From Bacteroidales bacterium (GTDB lineage Bacteria; Bacteroidota; Bacteroidia; Bacteroidales; UBA1715): 46,009 nucleotides of DNA. A program made the translations under genes and the position numbers. The stretch covers positions 1-46,009 of the forward strand of contig JAKSUA010000017.1 of NCBI GenBank assembly GCA_024409235.1, in the 5' to 3' direction. Below are positions 1-8,581 of the stretch, in pieces (position 1 is the stretch's first letter; the number at the start of each line of letters is the position of its first letter). The notes beneath the pieces were generated by a model. It did not search any database and was not told the DNA's origin. It worked only from the letters and a program-made list of their open reading frames with translations.

Positions 1-2
1 AT

Positions 3-3000
3 ATAGACATACGGAACGAGTACAACCAGTCGTTCAACTATCTTCGGAATTACGAAAGCGACATAATACATCTAAATATGGGAAACGCCCACGATGAGTA
101 CGACTATTATCAAAAGTGCCATTGGCCGATAGTGATACAAGACATGGAGAACCCCTCGGAAGACAGTTTCATGAAAATATCGTTGGAACTTCCGTACGAC
201 GAAGCAGCGAACCCCAATCCATTGCTCTATGTGGTTCAGGGTTTTGTGCATGACAAACGCAATCCGTTTCCCTACGAGCCAGAAGACTCCGATAAATTTA
301 CCCAAATCCAATCCAATAAAAAGGAGCAGGACTATACGAAGCCCTTTACCGTATGCGTCCCCGTGGTTGATGGGGATTTGATGTCGTCGTACATACGGCT
401 GAAGTATCTGAACGGCAACAGCGACGAGGATTTGATGGAAGGCATACAAGCGAATTCCCCGACAAACAGCAGGAACACGTTCTGGGACAATATGATAATG
501 CCGTTGCAGATGAAGATACCCTACAAGGTTTCAGGAAAGACGATGGTGAAGGTATATGACGAGGAATACTTCATATCAGCCGGTAGAGAATTTGTGGCGA
601 GCCTCGGAGTAGCCGAAGATGAAAATAACATAATGTATTTTGCAGTTCCCAAGGTGTATTGGAAAGGAAATAAAATCAGCTTAGACAGAAAGAAAAATGG
701 GCGTATTGAAAGTGGTCTGGCTGATGAGAAAACCATAGAGGAATATATAGAAAAGAAATATGCCGACTGCACATTGCAACATGGATTAGTAAAAAATAAA
801 AATTCTGATAACAATGATTCGGTATATATAGAATTAAAAAGAACATTAGGGGGAGATGAAGATTTCTTCGGTGTCATATTTGAAAAAGAATCATTCAAGA
901 ACCTTTTAGAAACCGTTGGAAATGATGCGTCCGATATATGTCTGATTTTTGAAAAGGAAGACGAGGTGAACAAACAAGGCGTTGAGAAATATGTCGTTGC
1001 GTTGGGTTCTTATGATGGAAAGAATTTGGATGGCAAACAAATCACAAAAGGAGTTTACGGGAAAGTAGTGTTTAATAGGACACCATATTTGTTTGTGGAA
1101 GAATCACATAGGTTAAATTATGATTTACCTATAAACGAATGTGATCCTGAAATATTACAAAAAACATACATTTTAAGAGCTCTACATGAGTTTAATTCTG
1201 AACTACGTAGTGCTGCCCAAAAAGAAAATCGACCAGCCGAAAAAATTTTATATGATAAAATAAAAAGGACAATACAGATATCTTCGGATGATTTAAAAAG
1301 AGATTTTTCTTTAAATGTGGACAATATTACGGATTTGCCTAATGGCTACTTAGCTGAGTATTGCACCATATTTACGTTGTGGTATTTGAGAAAATTATTG
1401 AATGAGTCTGAAAAGAGTAGTGATATTTATAAGGCGTTAAAGAACACATTGATTGTTTACGATAATGGGAAAGATTTTGGATTTAATAAAAATTTGAATG
1501 ACTCTGTTTTTGATAAGTTATTAAAACCAGATATAGCCATAGGTTCTTCTGCCCCCAAAATAAATGCTCCCAATGATACTTTGCAAAAAAAACTGTTAAA
1601 TAAGATGTGGGAATATCGCAATGACTATGTGTTTCCAAACAATAAAAGAGCTCCTACTTTGAAAAAAAAGTTTGAAGAAATAGCAACCGAATGTATATAT
1701 GAACATTTAGTTATGATTCGAACAGAATGTAGTAAAATAATACAGCAATATAGCAGTTGTTTATATCAGAATTTTCGCCCCACGACGATAATTCCACAAT
1801 CTATGATGTTAGCGGTGGGGAATGGTAGCGGTACGGTTGGAATTTTAGAACAGGAGGGGGATTTTGGTGTATTACTTTTTGATTATCAATATCAATATGA
1901 TAAAGAAAATAAAAAGGTGGATGTCCAAAATTTACAAAAAAATAAAATCCTTGTGGAAGCTGATTCTGCCGTTCATTTTTCTATAATGGGAATAGATAAT
2001 GCTGGACCTGTTATTATTGCCGTAAAAATAAATGGTTATTATTGTTGTTTTTATTCTAGTGCGAAGGATATTATGGAAGATAACGAAAAGTTTTATGAAG
2101 CAAGAACGATAAAAGCAATTAATAACATAAATGCTTTTTATAATTCAAAATCACATCATTTATATCCTTTGGATATTCCATTTGATATTAATGATAAGCG
2201 AAAATTAATAACGAAAGAACAATTGACATACTATGATAGCGAAAAGAAGTCGTTTATAAAACAAGGAAATATAGTTGCTTATTATGATGAAAATATTAAT
2301 GAATTACAAATAAAAAATGGTCAAGAAATAGAGCTGGCTTTATATACATTTGATTCTGATGAAGTACAATTGCTACTAAATGTAATCGAAGCTACAAACA
2401 AGACAAAACAAGTAATTTTACATTTACATAATTTATTCGACGACGATAGATTTGAATTGGAACGTACAAAGAAAGCCGCATTGCTTGAACCCCACAAGAA
2501 AGAATTTGATGACGTTATAAATTCAATTTTATATAACCCCAATAATTTAAATGTAGAAGTAATATTGAGGGGAAATTTTGTCGGAAAAGATACAAATCCA
2601 AAGAGTACAAAAGAATCGAAATTAATAAGTGATAAATCATATTATTTTAATATTCCATATTCATCAAGAAAAAATGAATTAGCAGGTGGGGACAATTTAG
2701 AGGCATATAAATATAGTTATGCAAAAATAGAATACAATAATTCACGATTGACGATAAACATAGAATCCTATGTTAGTCCCGTCCGTTCGAGGTTGGACAG
2801 GAGAATGAAAGAAGACAACTATACCTTGCAGACAGAAGAAGCCAAGCAAGCGAAAATAAACGAACTCAATCAGTTCACACTATATGGAAATAATGCCAAT
2901 AGCGATGCATACGTGAAATTAGAAGACTATAGTCGCATTCCGTCATATAATCCTATACTCAGCGCCTTCCGTTCTTTTGGAATATTGGAAGCGATACGCG

Positions 3001-3206
3001 ATATATTAATTAATGAAGCTAAAGTATTAGGAAAGACATCGGATGAAATAGAAGTAATATCAAACAAATTGGATATAGATAATAGGAGCATAAAGGTTGA
3101 TTTAACCAAAGGCATAGCAAAAGAGATAAAATACACTGATTATAATGATTTTAAATGGTATAGAGATGCTACAGAAGAGTCTAAATTTAAGAACACGGAG
3201 AACTAA
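3..3206 (+). CDS. Large protein of unknown function, 5' end outside the window (possible effector)
   Basis: The frame is open from base 3 with no stop, so the first ATG at 78 is probably internal and the gene starts outside the window. At least 1,067 residues are encoded. I recognise no domain; the protein is charged, has no membrane segment, and looks soluble. The first ~640 bases are clearly richer in G+C than the following ~2 kb, which is very AT-rich, and a richer patch returns near 2770-2960. This pattern resembles polymorphic toxins that keep a conserved delivery part and swap other parts, but no toxin motif is visible. The stop overlaps the start of the next gene, a secreted MORN/LRR protein, so the two are probably co-expressed. 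A role as a secreted or contact-dependent effector is inference only. It could equally be a structural or phage-like protein. Confidence 0.6.
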   Translation: MDIRNEYNQSFNYLRNYESDIIHLNMGNAHDEYDYYQKCHWPIVIQDMENPSEDSFMKISLELPYDEAANPNPLLYVVQGFVHDKRNPFPYEPEDSDKFTQIQSNKKEQDYTKPFTVCVPVVDGDLMSSYIRLKYLNGNSDEDLMEGIQANSPTNSRNTFWDNMIMPLQMKIPYKVSGKTMVKVYDEEYFISAGREFVASLGVAEDENNIMYFAVPKVYWKGNKISLDRKKNGRIESGLADEKTIEEYIEKKYADCTLQHGLVKNKNSDNNDSVYIELKRTLGGDEDFFGVIFEKESFKNLLETVGNDASDICLIFEKEDEVNKQGVEKYVVALGSYDGKNLDGKQITKGVYGKVVFNRTPYLFVEESHRLNYDLPINECDPEILQKTYILRALHEFNSELRSAAQKENRPAEKILYDKIKRTIQISSDDLKRDFSLNVDNITDLPNGYLAEYCTIFTLWYLRKLLNESEKSSDIYKALKNTLIVYDNGKDFGFNKNLNDSVFDKLLKPDIAIGSSAPKINAPNDTLQKKLLNKMWEYRNDYVFPNNKRAPTLKKKFEEIATECIYEHLVMIRTECSKIIQQYSSCLYQNFRPTTIIPQSMMLAVGNGSGTVGILEQEGDFGVLLFDYQYQYDKENKKVDVQNLQKNKILVEADSAVHFSIMGIDNAGPVIIAVKINGYYCCFYSSAKDIMEDNEKFYEARTIKAINNINAFYNSKSHHLYPLDIPFDINDKRKLITKEQLTYYDSEKKSFIKQGNIVAYYDENINELQIKNGQEIELALYTFDSDEVQLLLNVIEATNKTKQVILHLHNLFDDDRFELERTKKAALLEPHKKEFDDVINSILYNPNNLNVEVILRGNFVGKDTNPKSTKESKLISDKSYYFNIPYSSRKNELAGGDNLEAYKYSYAKIEYNNSRLTINIESYVSPVRSRLDRRMKEDNYTLQTEEAKQAKINELNQFTLYGNNANSDAYVKLEDYSRIPSYNPILSAFRSFGILEAIRDILINEAKVLGKTSDEIEVISNKLDIDNRSIKVDLTKGIAKEIKYTDYNDFKWYRDATEESKFKNTEN

Positions 3207-4356
3207 CATTCTGCTTGTTACCACACTGCTTATATTAGCATTGGATTGTTGTGCACAAAAGCCAATGAGTCTTAAACTTTTGAAACAGCAAGATGTTTAT
3301 GTGTTGGATTCAAGTGATTTAAAAAGTCCCATATTGGACTCTCATAATTTTCACGTTATATCTCCGAGCACTGACAAAAATAAAGTTTTCCGATTATGGG
3401 TGGATATGGCTCCAATAGAACAAATACCAATAGAAGAATTGAACTTTCCTAATCTGCAAGAACTACAGATATTTAGATGTTGCATACCTCATAATCTGAC
3501 ACAGTATCCATTGTTACAAATACTAGTGTATTCTGATGATGAAGAAGTTTGTTTGGGAACTCCCTCAAACGATGATTATATCAATTTAATGGTTTCACCA
3601 CTACCAGAACAAATCTTTCAACTGAAAAATTTAAAAAAATTGTATCTGGGAAACGTCACAAGTATTTCTGTTTTAATGGAAGAAGATATATCTAAATTCA
3701 AGAAATTAAAATACATGGACATAGATGGAAAAGTTTATGTTCCGGCCTCCTATTGCAAGAAGCAACTTGGACATATTTATTATTTTAATTCTACCCAAGG
3801 GTTTACATGGCATCGGAGACCAATTATAGATTTTTTTAGGCATATCTATAAAAAACGGACATACCGAAATGAAGGTTATGTTTTAAAAGCACATTACAAG
3901 AAGGGGAAGCCCGACGGGGAGTGGCTGGTATATGGTAAAAACGGAGAAATAGTACAAAAACGTTTTTACAAGAATGGCTTGGAACATGGTAAATGGTTGA
4001 TAAAATGGAAAAATAGCTATGGAGAAGAAGAATTTCTGGAATATGAATTTGACAATGGGACTTTGATTTCGATAAAAGAATCCTATTATAGGAGTTGTAG
4101 GGTTATTGAGAATTTTAATGATTTTTCCAATAGAACAGAAAAATTTTTGGGGGATGATGGGGAATGTTATGAAGAAAATGTATATAAAGATGACAATCTT
4201 ATAAGAACTTACATAAGATTTGGAAATGATACTGAATATATAACCCAAGATATTGTTTATACAGTTGGGGGAAAGATATATTATGAAAAAAAATATGTAA
4301 ATGATACGTTGGTTGGGGAAAATAAATACTATATAGAAAATAAGAATATTAAGTGA
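3145..4356 (+). CDS. Secreted LRR plus MORN-like (YwqK-type) repeat protein
   Basis: Up to 403 residues. The N-terminus carries basic residues followed by a hydrophobic stretch (ILLVTTLLILALDCCAQ), a signal peptide that may be a lipoprotein signal because of the Cys residues. The Met at 3166 gives a more typical signal peptide than the one at 3145. The middle (about residues 85-190) has leucine-rich repeat character (LPEQIFQLKNLKKLYL). The C-terminal half has YxxGxxxGxW-type repeats (YKKGKPDGEW, YKNGLEHGKW), as in MORN-like proteins often labelled YwqK antitoxin family. It overlaps the end of the preceding large gene by 41 or 62 bases, which suggests coupled translation. A partner or immunity role for that gene is possible but unproven. 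No promoter of its own is evident. Confidence 0.75.
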   Translation: MILNGIEMLQKSLNLRTRRTNILLVTTLLILALDCCAQKPMSLKLLKQQDVYVLDSSDLKSPILDSHNFHVISPSTDKNKVFRLWVDMAPIEQIPIEELNFPNLQELQIFRCCIPHNLTQYPLLQILVYSDDEEVCLGTPSNDDYINLMVSPLPEQIFQLKNLKKLYLGNVTSISVLMEEDISKFKKLKYMDIDGKVYVPASYCKKQLGHIYYFNSTQGFTWHRRPIIDFFRHIYKKRTYRNEGYVLKAHYKKGKPDGEWLVYGKNGEIVQKRFYKNGLEHGKWLIKWKNSYGEEEFLEYEFDNGTLISIKESYYRSCRVIENFNDFSNRTEKFLGDDGECYEENVYKDDNLIRTYIRFGNDTEYITQDIVYTVGGKIYYEKKYVNDTLVGENKYYIENKNIK

Positions 4357-4412
4357 TGTATTTTCTATATATAAGAAATATACATTTTTACAAAATCAAA
4401 TAATGATAGAAT

Positions 4413-5483
4413 ATGATATATTTTGATGAGGCGGGATATACAGGTCCGGATTTGACAAATAACCAACAACCCTATTTTACATTAGCATCCATTAGGATGA
4501 CAGATGATGAAATTATTCGTGTGAAACAAGACATCGGCTATTGTGAATGGGGGAAAGAACTTCATTTCAAACGTATGTATAAAAATCCCCAAGGACAGAA
4601 AATGCTGGATAAGATATTTAACCACTCTCTTATGAACGATAATCATGTACTTCTATCATTTGCAAACAAGCGATTTTGTATTTATGCGCATATTGTAAAT
4701 GTTTTAATAGAAACATGGTATCATAACAATGGTATAAACCTATATGAGAAGGCTATGAATTTAATTCTGGCTAATGGTTTGTATTATTATTCTGTTTCGC
4801 ATCCTAATAAGAAGTTAGTGGAAGAATTTGAAAATAATTTTGTTATAATGGTTAGAGAACCATCAAAGAAGTCCGTTGCAAACTTTTACAGAACTACAGA
4901 CAAGTTGAGAAAAGATGCTGATACAAATGAAGAATTCTTTTATCTGCTGTCAGAGATACCTCGTACAATACAATATATTGAAGAAGCTTTAACCAACGAA
5001 AAATTCTATATTGACCTAACAATACCATTGTTTTCTTTGTCAATTCAAGAATGGTATAAAAAAACGGGAACCAAGGAGGATATTCTTTTTGATTCTTCTG
5101 AACCATTCTATGCAAATAAGAAGTTACTTGAACACTTAAGAGATATGAATGTGCCGGAAACTGTCGTAGGGTATGGTAAAGGAAAACACGTCTATCCTCT
5201 GCCTGTTTGTAACATGGAAATTGCAAAGTCTTATGAAGAGTTCGGAATACAGTTAGCAGATGTGTTCGCAAGTGCATTGTGCTTTGCTCTTACACCGCGA
5301 GAAGATAAGTTCGTGAAGTATCAAGATAAGATAAAATCGCTGCCAATATTCCAGAATATTAAGCTTAATATAGCACCTTCTACTAATGATTTTATTGAAG
5401 AAAGGATGAAGGAAACAGCCGAGATTGATCCTTTGGATTTTCTTTGCGAATATGAATATAAATACGGAATGAAATTGAATTAA
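4413..5483 (+). CDS. DUF3800 family protein, predicted RNase H-like fold
   Basis: 356 residues. The N-terminus MIYFDEAGYTG (acidic pair D5, E6) and the late motif QLADVFAS (Q280, D283) are the two hallmarks of DUF3800, a family predicted to have an RNase H-like fold and possible metal-dependent nuclease activity. The ATG at 4413 is chosen because the hallmark begins within five codons, as usual in this family. The gene stands 56 bases after the MORN-like gene and 30 bases before the PtuA-like ATPase gene, on the same strand, so it probably forms an operon with the ATPase and HNH genes. DUF3800 genes recur in phage-defence neighbourhoods. Its exact activity here is unknown. I saw no convincing TAnnTTTG promoter in the 56-base gap. 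Confidence 0.85.
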   Translation: MIYFDEAGYTGPDLTNNQQPYFTLASIRMTDDEIIRVKQDIGYCEWGKELHFKRMYKNPQGQKMLDKIFNHSLMNDNHVLLSFANKRFCIYAHIVNVLIETWYHNNGINLYEKAMNLILANGLYYYSVSHPNKKLVEEFENNFVIMVREPSKKSVANFYRTTDKLRKDADTNEEFFYLLSEIPRTIQYIEEALTNEKFYIDLTIPLFSLSIQEWYKKTGTKEDILFDSSEPFYANKKLLEHLRDMNVPETVVGYGKGKHVYPLPVCNMEIAKSYEEFGIQLADVFASALCFALTPREDKFVKYQDKIKSLPIFQNIKLNIAPSTNDFIEERMKETAEIDPLDFLCEYEYKYGMKLN

Positions 5484-5513
5484 ATAAAAAAAATGCAACA
5501 ATAAGTTAATTAT

Positions 5514-7388
5514 ATGGACATAATAGTTCCTAAAATAAAGAAAAAGTCAAATAATCAAATGACAACTAAATTATGTTATGCTTATATAAAAAAATATAAG
5601 TGTTTGGAAGATATTGAATTGTGTTTTGATGCACGTTATAATATCAAGTATGATAAAACTAAAAATACCTTAATTGGAGAAAAAGTTTTTCGTTTCCCAG
5701 AAAACTTTTGGGGAGATAGTGTATCTTCTGTAACCTGTTTGTTGGGAAACAATGGAGCTGGAAAAAGTACAATTGTCAGCTTTATTTTAAATGCACTCGT
5801 TGAGGGGTCGCCATGGAATTCAAAAGGTTCCTTTTCTGGAATCTTAGTATATGAAAAAAACGATGATTTATATGCTTGGGTATCAAACGATATCACAGAA
5901 ATAGAACCGAAATTTTCTTATCCCCTAAATATAACTCCTTGCAATAAAATTTCTATACCATGTTTTTATTATAGCGGTCATTTTTCTTCATATATAAATT
6001 CGGATATTCGAACTACGGCAGAACTTGCAGGTTTTTATAATGCTTCAGATTATGCGGAAATCTTACTGTCAGCAGAAAACTATTATAACGCAGCAAAAAT
6101 GCCAATGAGTGAATCCTTATATGATGCATTACATTGTTATGTGTTGCAAAATGCTCATAAGATATGCAGAATGCTTGCTGACAAAAATGTTTCGGATAAG
6201 CTTAGAAAGTTTGTGTTTCCCAAATATGTTTTGATACAGCCAAATAGAAGTGGCGAGTATCAACTTAAAAGTATGACTCCTGCAAGACGGAAAGAACGCG
6301 GGCTTGATTGTAGCGATCAAGAGTTAGAAACATTAAAATTAGACGAGAATGCTTTTTTTCCAACACGAGAACAAATACTTGCAGATATAATACACCATGC
6401 TATATTAAACCTGATTGTGGAAAGATATGATTTGAACTTAGGAATAGATATACTTGTTGGATGGAAGGTTTATTTGCAAGAAAACTATCGTTCAACGAAA
6501 TCGGTACTAAAAAACTTTGGCAACTTTATCATAGAAAGGAAATCTTTAGAATATTTGGAGTATATAAGAATAGAGGTTGATAAAATTAATACTCATGCAG
6601 AGTTTAACGATAACCAGGGAAATGAATGTTTATATTTGGATACGTTAGATTGTAAATTCGGAGAAAAAATAGAAAAAATATTAGATAAGAAAAAAATATA
6701 CTTAGTCGCAAGAATATTTGATTTTTCATATTGCCAATCATTGGAATATGTTTCATCGTCGATGTTGAGTAGTGGCGAATTGGAATTTTTAAATTTGTTT
6801 TCTCGTTTGTATAAGGCTTTTACTTCGGAGAATATTCCTCAAATGATTTTTTTAGATGAAGCCGAAATAGGTTTTCATCCAGAATGGCAACTGAAATATG
6901 TTGAAGTTATTTTAGATTTTTTGAATGCATTCAGAGAGGCGAAAAACCTAGCCAACCCTGTACAGATAGTTATAACAACACATTCCCCCATAATATTGTC
7001 TGATATACCGAAATGTTGCACTATGTGTTTAACAAAAGACCATACTATTACAGATGAACAAAAAGAAACATTCGGTAATAATGTATTTGAACTATATAGG
7101 CATTCTTTCCTGATGACTAACGGATTGGTAGGTAAATTTGCACAAGAGAAAATACGCAATTTTAATTACGATATCGATTCTGAAATCGAGAAAAAAGAAG
7201 GAGATTGTAACTATAGTATATCGGATGAAAAAATGTTAAATCTACAAATACAAGTGGATATGATTGGGGATGTAGGTTTGAAAAAATATCTTCAAGACAA
7301 ACTATTATGTTTGAAATCAAAAGAACAACTTATTGCGTATTACGAGGAAAAAATTAAAGAGTTAAAAGGAAGAAATGAACAAAATTGA
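5514..7388 (+). CDS. PtuA-like AAA/ABC-type ATPase (Septu-like defence)
   Basis: 624 residues. Walker A is GNNGAGKST at residues 78-86. An ABC-signature-like SSGELEF lies near 417-424, Walker B MIFLDEAEIGFHPEWQ near 442-456, and an H-loop ITTHSPIIL near 486-494. This is the RecF/SMC-like single-chain ATPase architecture of PtuA, and no TOPRIM domain follows, so it is not an OLD nuclease. The next gene, overlapping by 14 bases, encodes an HNH nuclease, which matches the PtuA-PtuB arrangement of Septu. In Septu the ATPase controls the partner nuclease. A second Met at residue 17 (base 5562) would also give a usual family start (TTKLCYAYIKKYKC). The protein extends well past the H-loop with a charged helical tail. 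The adjacent DUF3800 gene is not part of canonical Septu as I know it. Confidence 0.85.
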   Translation: MDIIVPKIKKKSNNQMTTKLCYAYIKKYKCLEDIELCFDARYNIKYDKTKNTLIGEKVFRFPENFWGDSVSSVTCLLGNNGAGKSTIVSFILNALVEGSPWNSKGSFSGILVYEKNDDLYAWVSNDITEIEPKFSYPLNITPCNKISIPCFYYSGHFSSYINSDIRTTAELAGFYNASDYAEILLSAENYYNAAKMPMSESLYDALHCYVLQNAHKICRMLADKNVSDKLRKFVFPKYVLIQPNRSGEYQLKSMTPARRKERGLDCSDQELETLKLDENAFFPTREQILADIIHHAILNLIVERYDLNLGIDILVGWKVYLQENYRSTKSVLKNFGNFIIERKSLEYLEYIRIEVDKINTHAEFNDNQGNECLYLDTLDCKFGEKIEKILDKKKIYLVARIFDFSYCQSLEYVSSSMLSSGELEFLNLFSRLYKAFTSENIPQMIFLDEAEIGFHPEWQLKYVEVILDFLNAFREAKNLANPVQIVITTHSPIILSDIPKCCTMCLTKDHTITDEQKETFGNNVFELYRHSFLMTNGLVGKFAQEKIRNFNYDIDSEIEKKEGDCNYSISDEKMLNLQIQVDMIGDVGLKKYLQDKLLCLKSKEQLIAYYEEKIKELKGRNEQN

Positions 7389-8403
7389 TTTGAATAATCG
7401 GGTTAGTGTAGATGGAAAGTCTCACTCACAAAAAGCAATTGAAAGGTGGTATGTGAAATGTGTCAGATGCAAAATCACTGGAAATCTTAATAACCTACAG
7501 TTTCATAAATCTTGTAAACAAGAAATTCAAATTGTAAATTACCTGAAACAAAATATTAAAAGTTTTCTGTTAATTGATCCTAATGATATAAACAAATCGA
7601 ATAGTAATAATATGATTGTTTACACCATGTTTCGGTCATGTAAACAAAACAAATACAACAAAACAAACAAAATTTATAATACAGCCTCCCAAGGAGAGAC
7701 TTTATGTAAACTAATCTTAGATGCTTTTGATTATAAGGGGTTTAGAAAAACAATTCTTATAAAGTTGGCAAGAATTTTAAATGTAAAGATTTGTCCATAT
7801 TGTAATATGCAGTACACATTAGTGGCAGATGAGAATAGTAGTTCTCTTGCAAAATTTCAATTTGATCATTTTTTCTCAAAACAAGAATATCCATGGTTAA
7901 GTATGTCATTATATAATTTAATACCGTCATGTGCTGAATGTAATCATGGGAAAAGTACGGGGACTCTTGGTTTGAAATTTCATCCTTATAAATCTGATAT
8001 CTATAAGCAGTTTGTATTTAGAATTCCTAATACAGAGGATGTTTTATACGACATACAAAAAAAAGATTATATAAACATAGATCTGATACATCAAAATGCT
8101 ACAACATCTACGGAACTGAAAGAATATTATCAGATGTTTCATATAAAAACATTGTACCAAAGACACGGAGATATTGCAAGAGAAGTATTTGCAAAAGCAT
8201 ATCAATATCCGTATTGGTCAAATCCTCAAAACTACAACTGGGTACCTAATTATTCCCCTATGAATCAATTACGGTTGTATTTAGGTACTTATGTAAGACA
8301 AGAAGAAATAGAAAAACGACCGATGACAAAATTTATACAAGATTTATGGGAACAAGCAAGAGGAAAACCAATTGATGCCGAAATTAGGTTGGAAGATGAA
8401 TGA
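7375..8403 (+). CDS. PtuB-like HNH endonuclease
   Basis: 342 residues. The HNH core is plain: zinc-binding CPYC (C140, C143), FDHFF with the catalytic-type D164-H165, N181 in YNLIPSC, and CAEC (C186, C189) followed by NHGK. This four-cysteine HNH layout is that of PtuB, the nuclease of the Septu system. The start codon lies inside the end of the ATPase gene (14-base overlap), showing tight coupling. The N-terminus also has a C-x2-C pair (VKCVRCK) and a Cys/His-rich stretch (HKSCKQ) that may bind a second zinc. The likely role is DNA or RNA cleavage when the ATPase senses infection; substrate and trigger are unknown. A 36-codon ORF begins at its stop codon (ATGA overlap). Confidence 0.88.
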   Translation: MNKIDLNNRVSVDGKSHSQKAIERWYVKCVRCKITGNLNNLQFHKSCKQEIQIVNYLKQNIKSFLLIDPNDINKSNSNNMIVYTMFRSCKQNKYNKTNKIYNTASQGETLCKLILDAFDYKGFRKTILIKLARILNVKICPYCNMQYTLVADENSSSLAKFQFDHFFSKQEYPWLSMSLYNLIPSCAECNHGKSTGTLGLKFHPYKSDIYKQFVFRIPNTEDVLYDIQKKDYINIDLIHQNATTSTELKEYYQMFHIKTLYQRHGDIAREVFAKAYQYPYWSNPQNYNWVPNYSPMNQLRLYLGTYVRQEEIEKRPMTKFIQDLWEQARGKPIDAEIRLEDE

Positions 8404-8510
8404 GAGAATTGGAGCTATACAGTAAAGCATATTTTGACAATAGGAACTACTTTGTACAAATAGAGACAAACAAAGACACGTTTACCCAGCCGATAGTTGT
8501 GCAGAAGTAA
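8400..8510 (+). CDS. Possible 36-residue ORF overlapping the HNH gene stop
   Basis: An ATG overlaps the HNH stop as ATGA and opens 36 codons ending at 8510, just before a terminator. The peptide begins MRELELYSKAYFDNRNY and ends TQPIVVQK. Its second half uses G+C-rich codons (ACG, CCG, GTG, CAG), unlike the AT-rich defence genes and more like the beginning of the window. It could be a small fourth gene of the operon, or the surviving 3' end of a gene cut off when the defence genes were inserted. I recognise no family. The overlap and position are seen; coding is uncertain. Confidence 0.4.
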   Translation: MRELELYSKAYFDNRNYFVQIETNKDTFTQPIVVQK

Positions 8511-8542
8511 GAAAAATCATCTAAACGCTTTTTTCAAAAAAA

Positions 8543-8570
8543 AGACAGAAGAAAAATCTGTCTGTTTTTT
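8543..8570. terminator. Intrinsic terminator between the convergent HNH and KAP genes
   Basis: A perfect 7-bp stem, AGACAGA (8543-8549) and TCTGTCT (8557-8563), with a 7-base loop is followed by six T. An A-run precedes it, so it can also act on the minus strand. It ends the DUF3800/PtuAB-like operon. Confidence 0.8.
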
Positions 8571-8581
8571 ATGGTAGGTTG

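Noticed and set aside
5514..7388. An OLD-family nuclease (ATPase plus TOPRIM), as in Gabija
   Set aside because: The tail after the H-loop has no TOPRIM-type acidic motifs, and the partner is an HNH nuclease rather than a UvrD helicase.
5514..8403. A retron with PtuAB accessory genes
   Set aside because: No reverse transcriptase gene and no msr/msd-like structure are found next to the ATPase and HNH genes.
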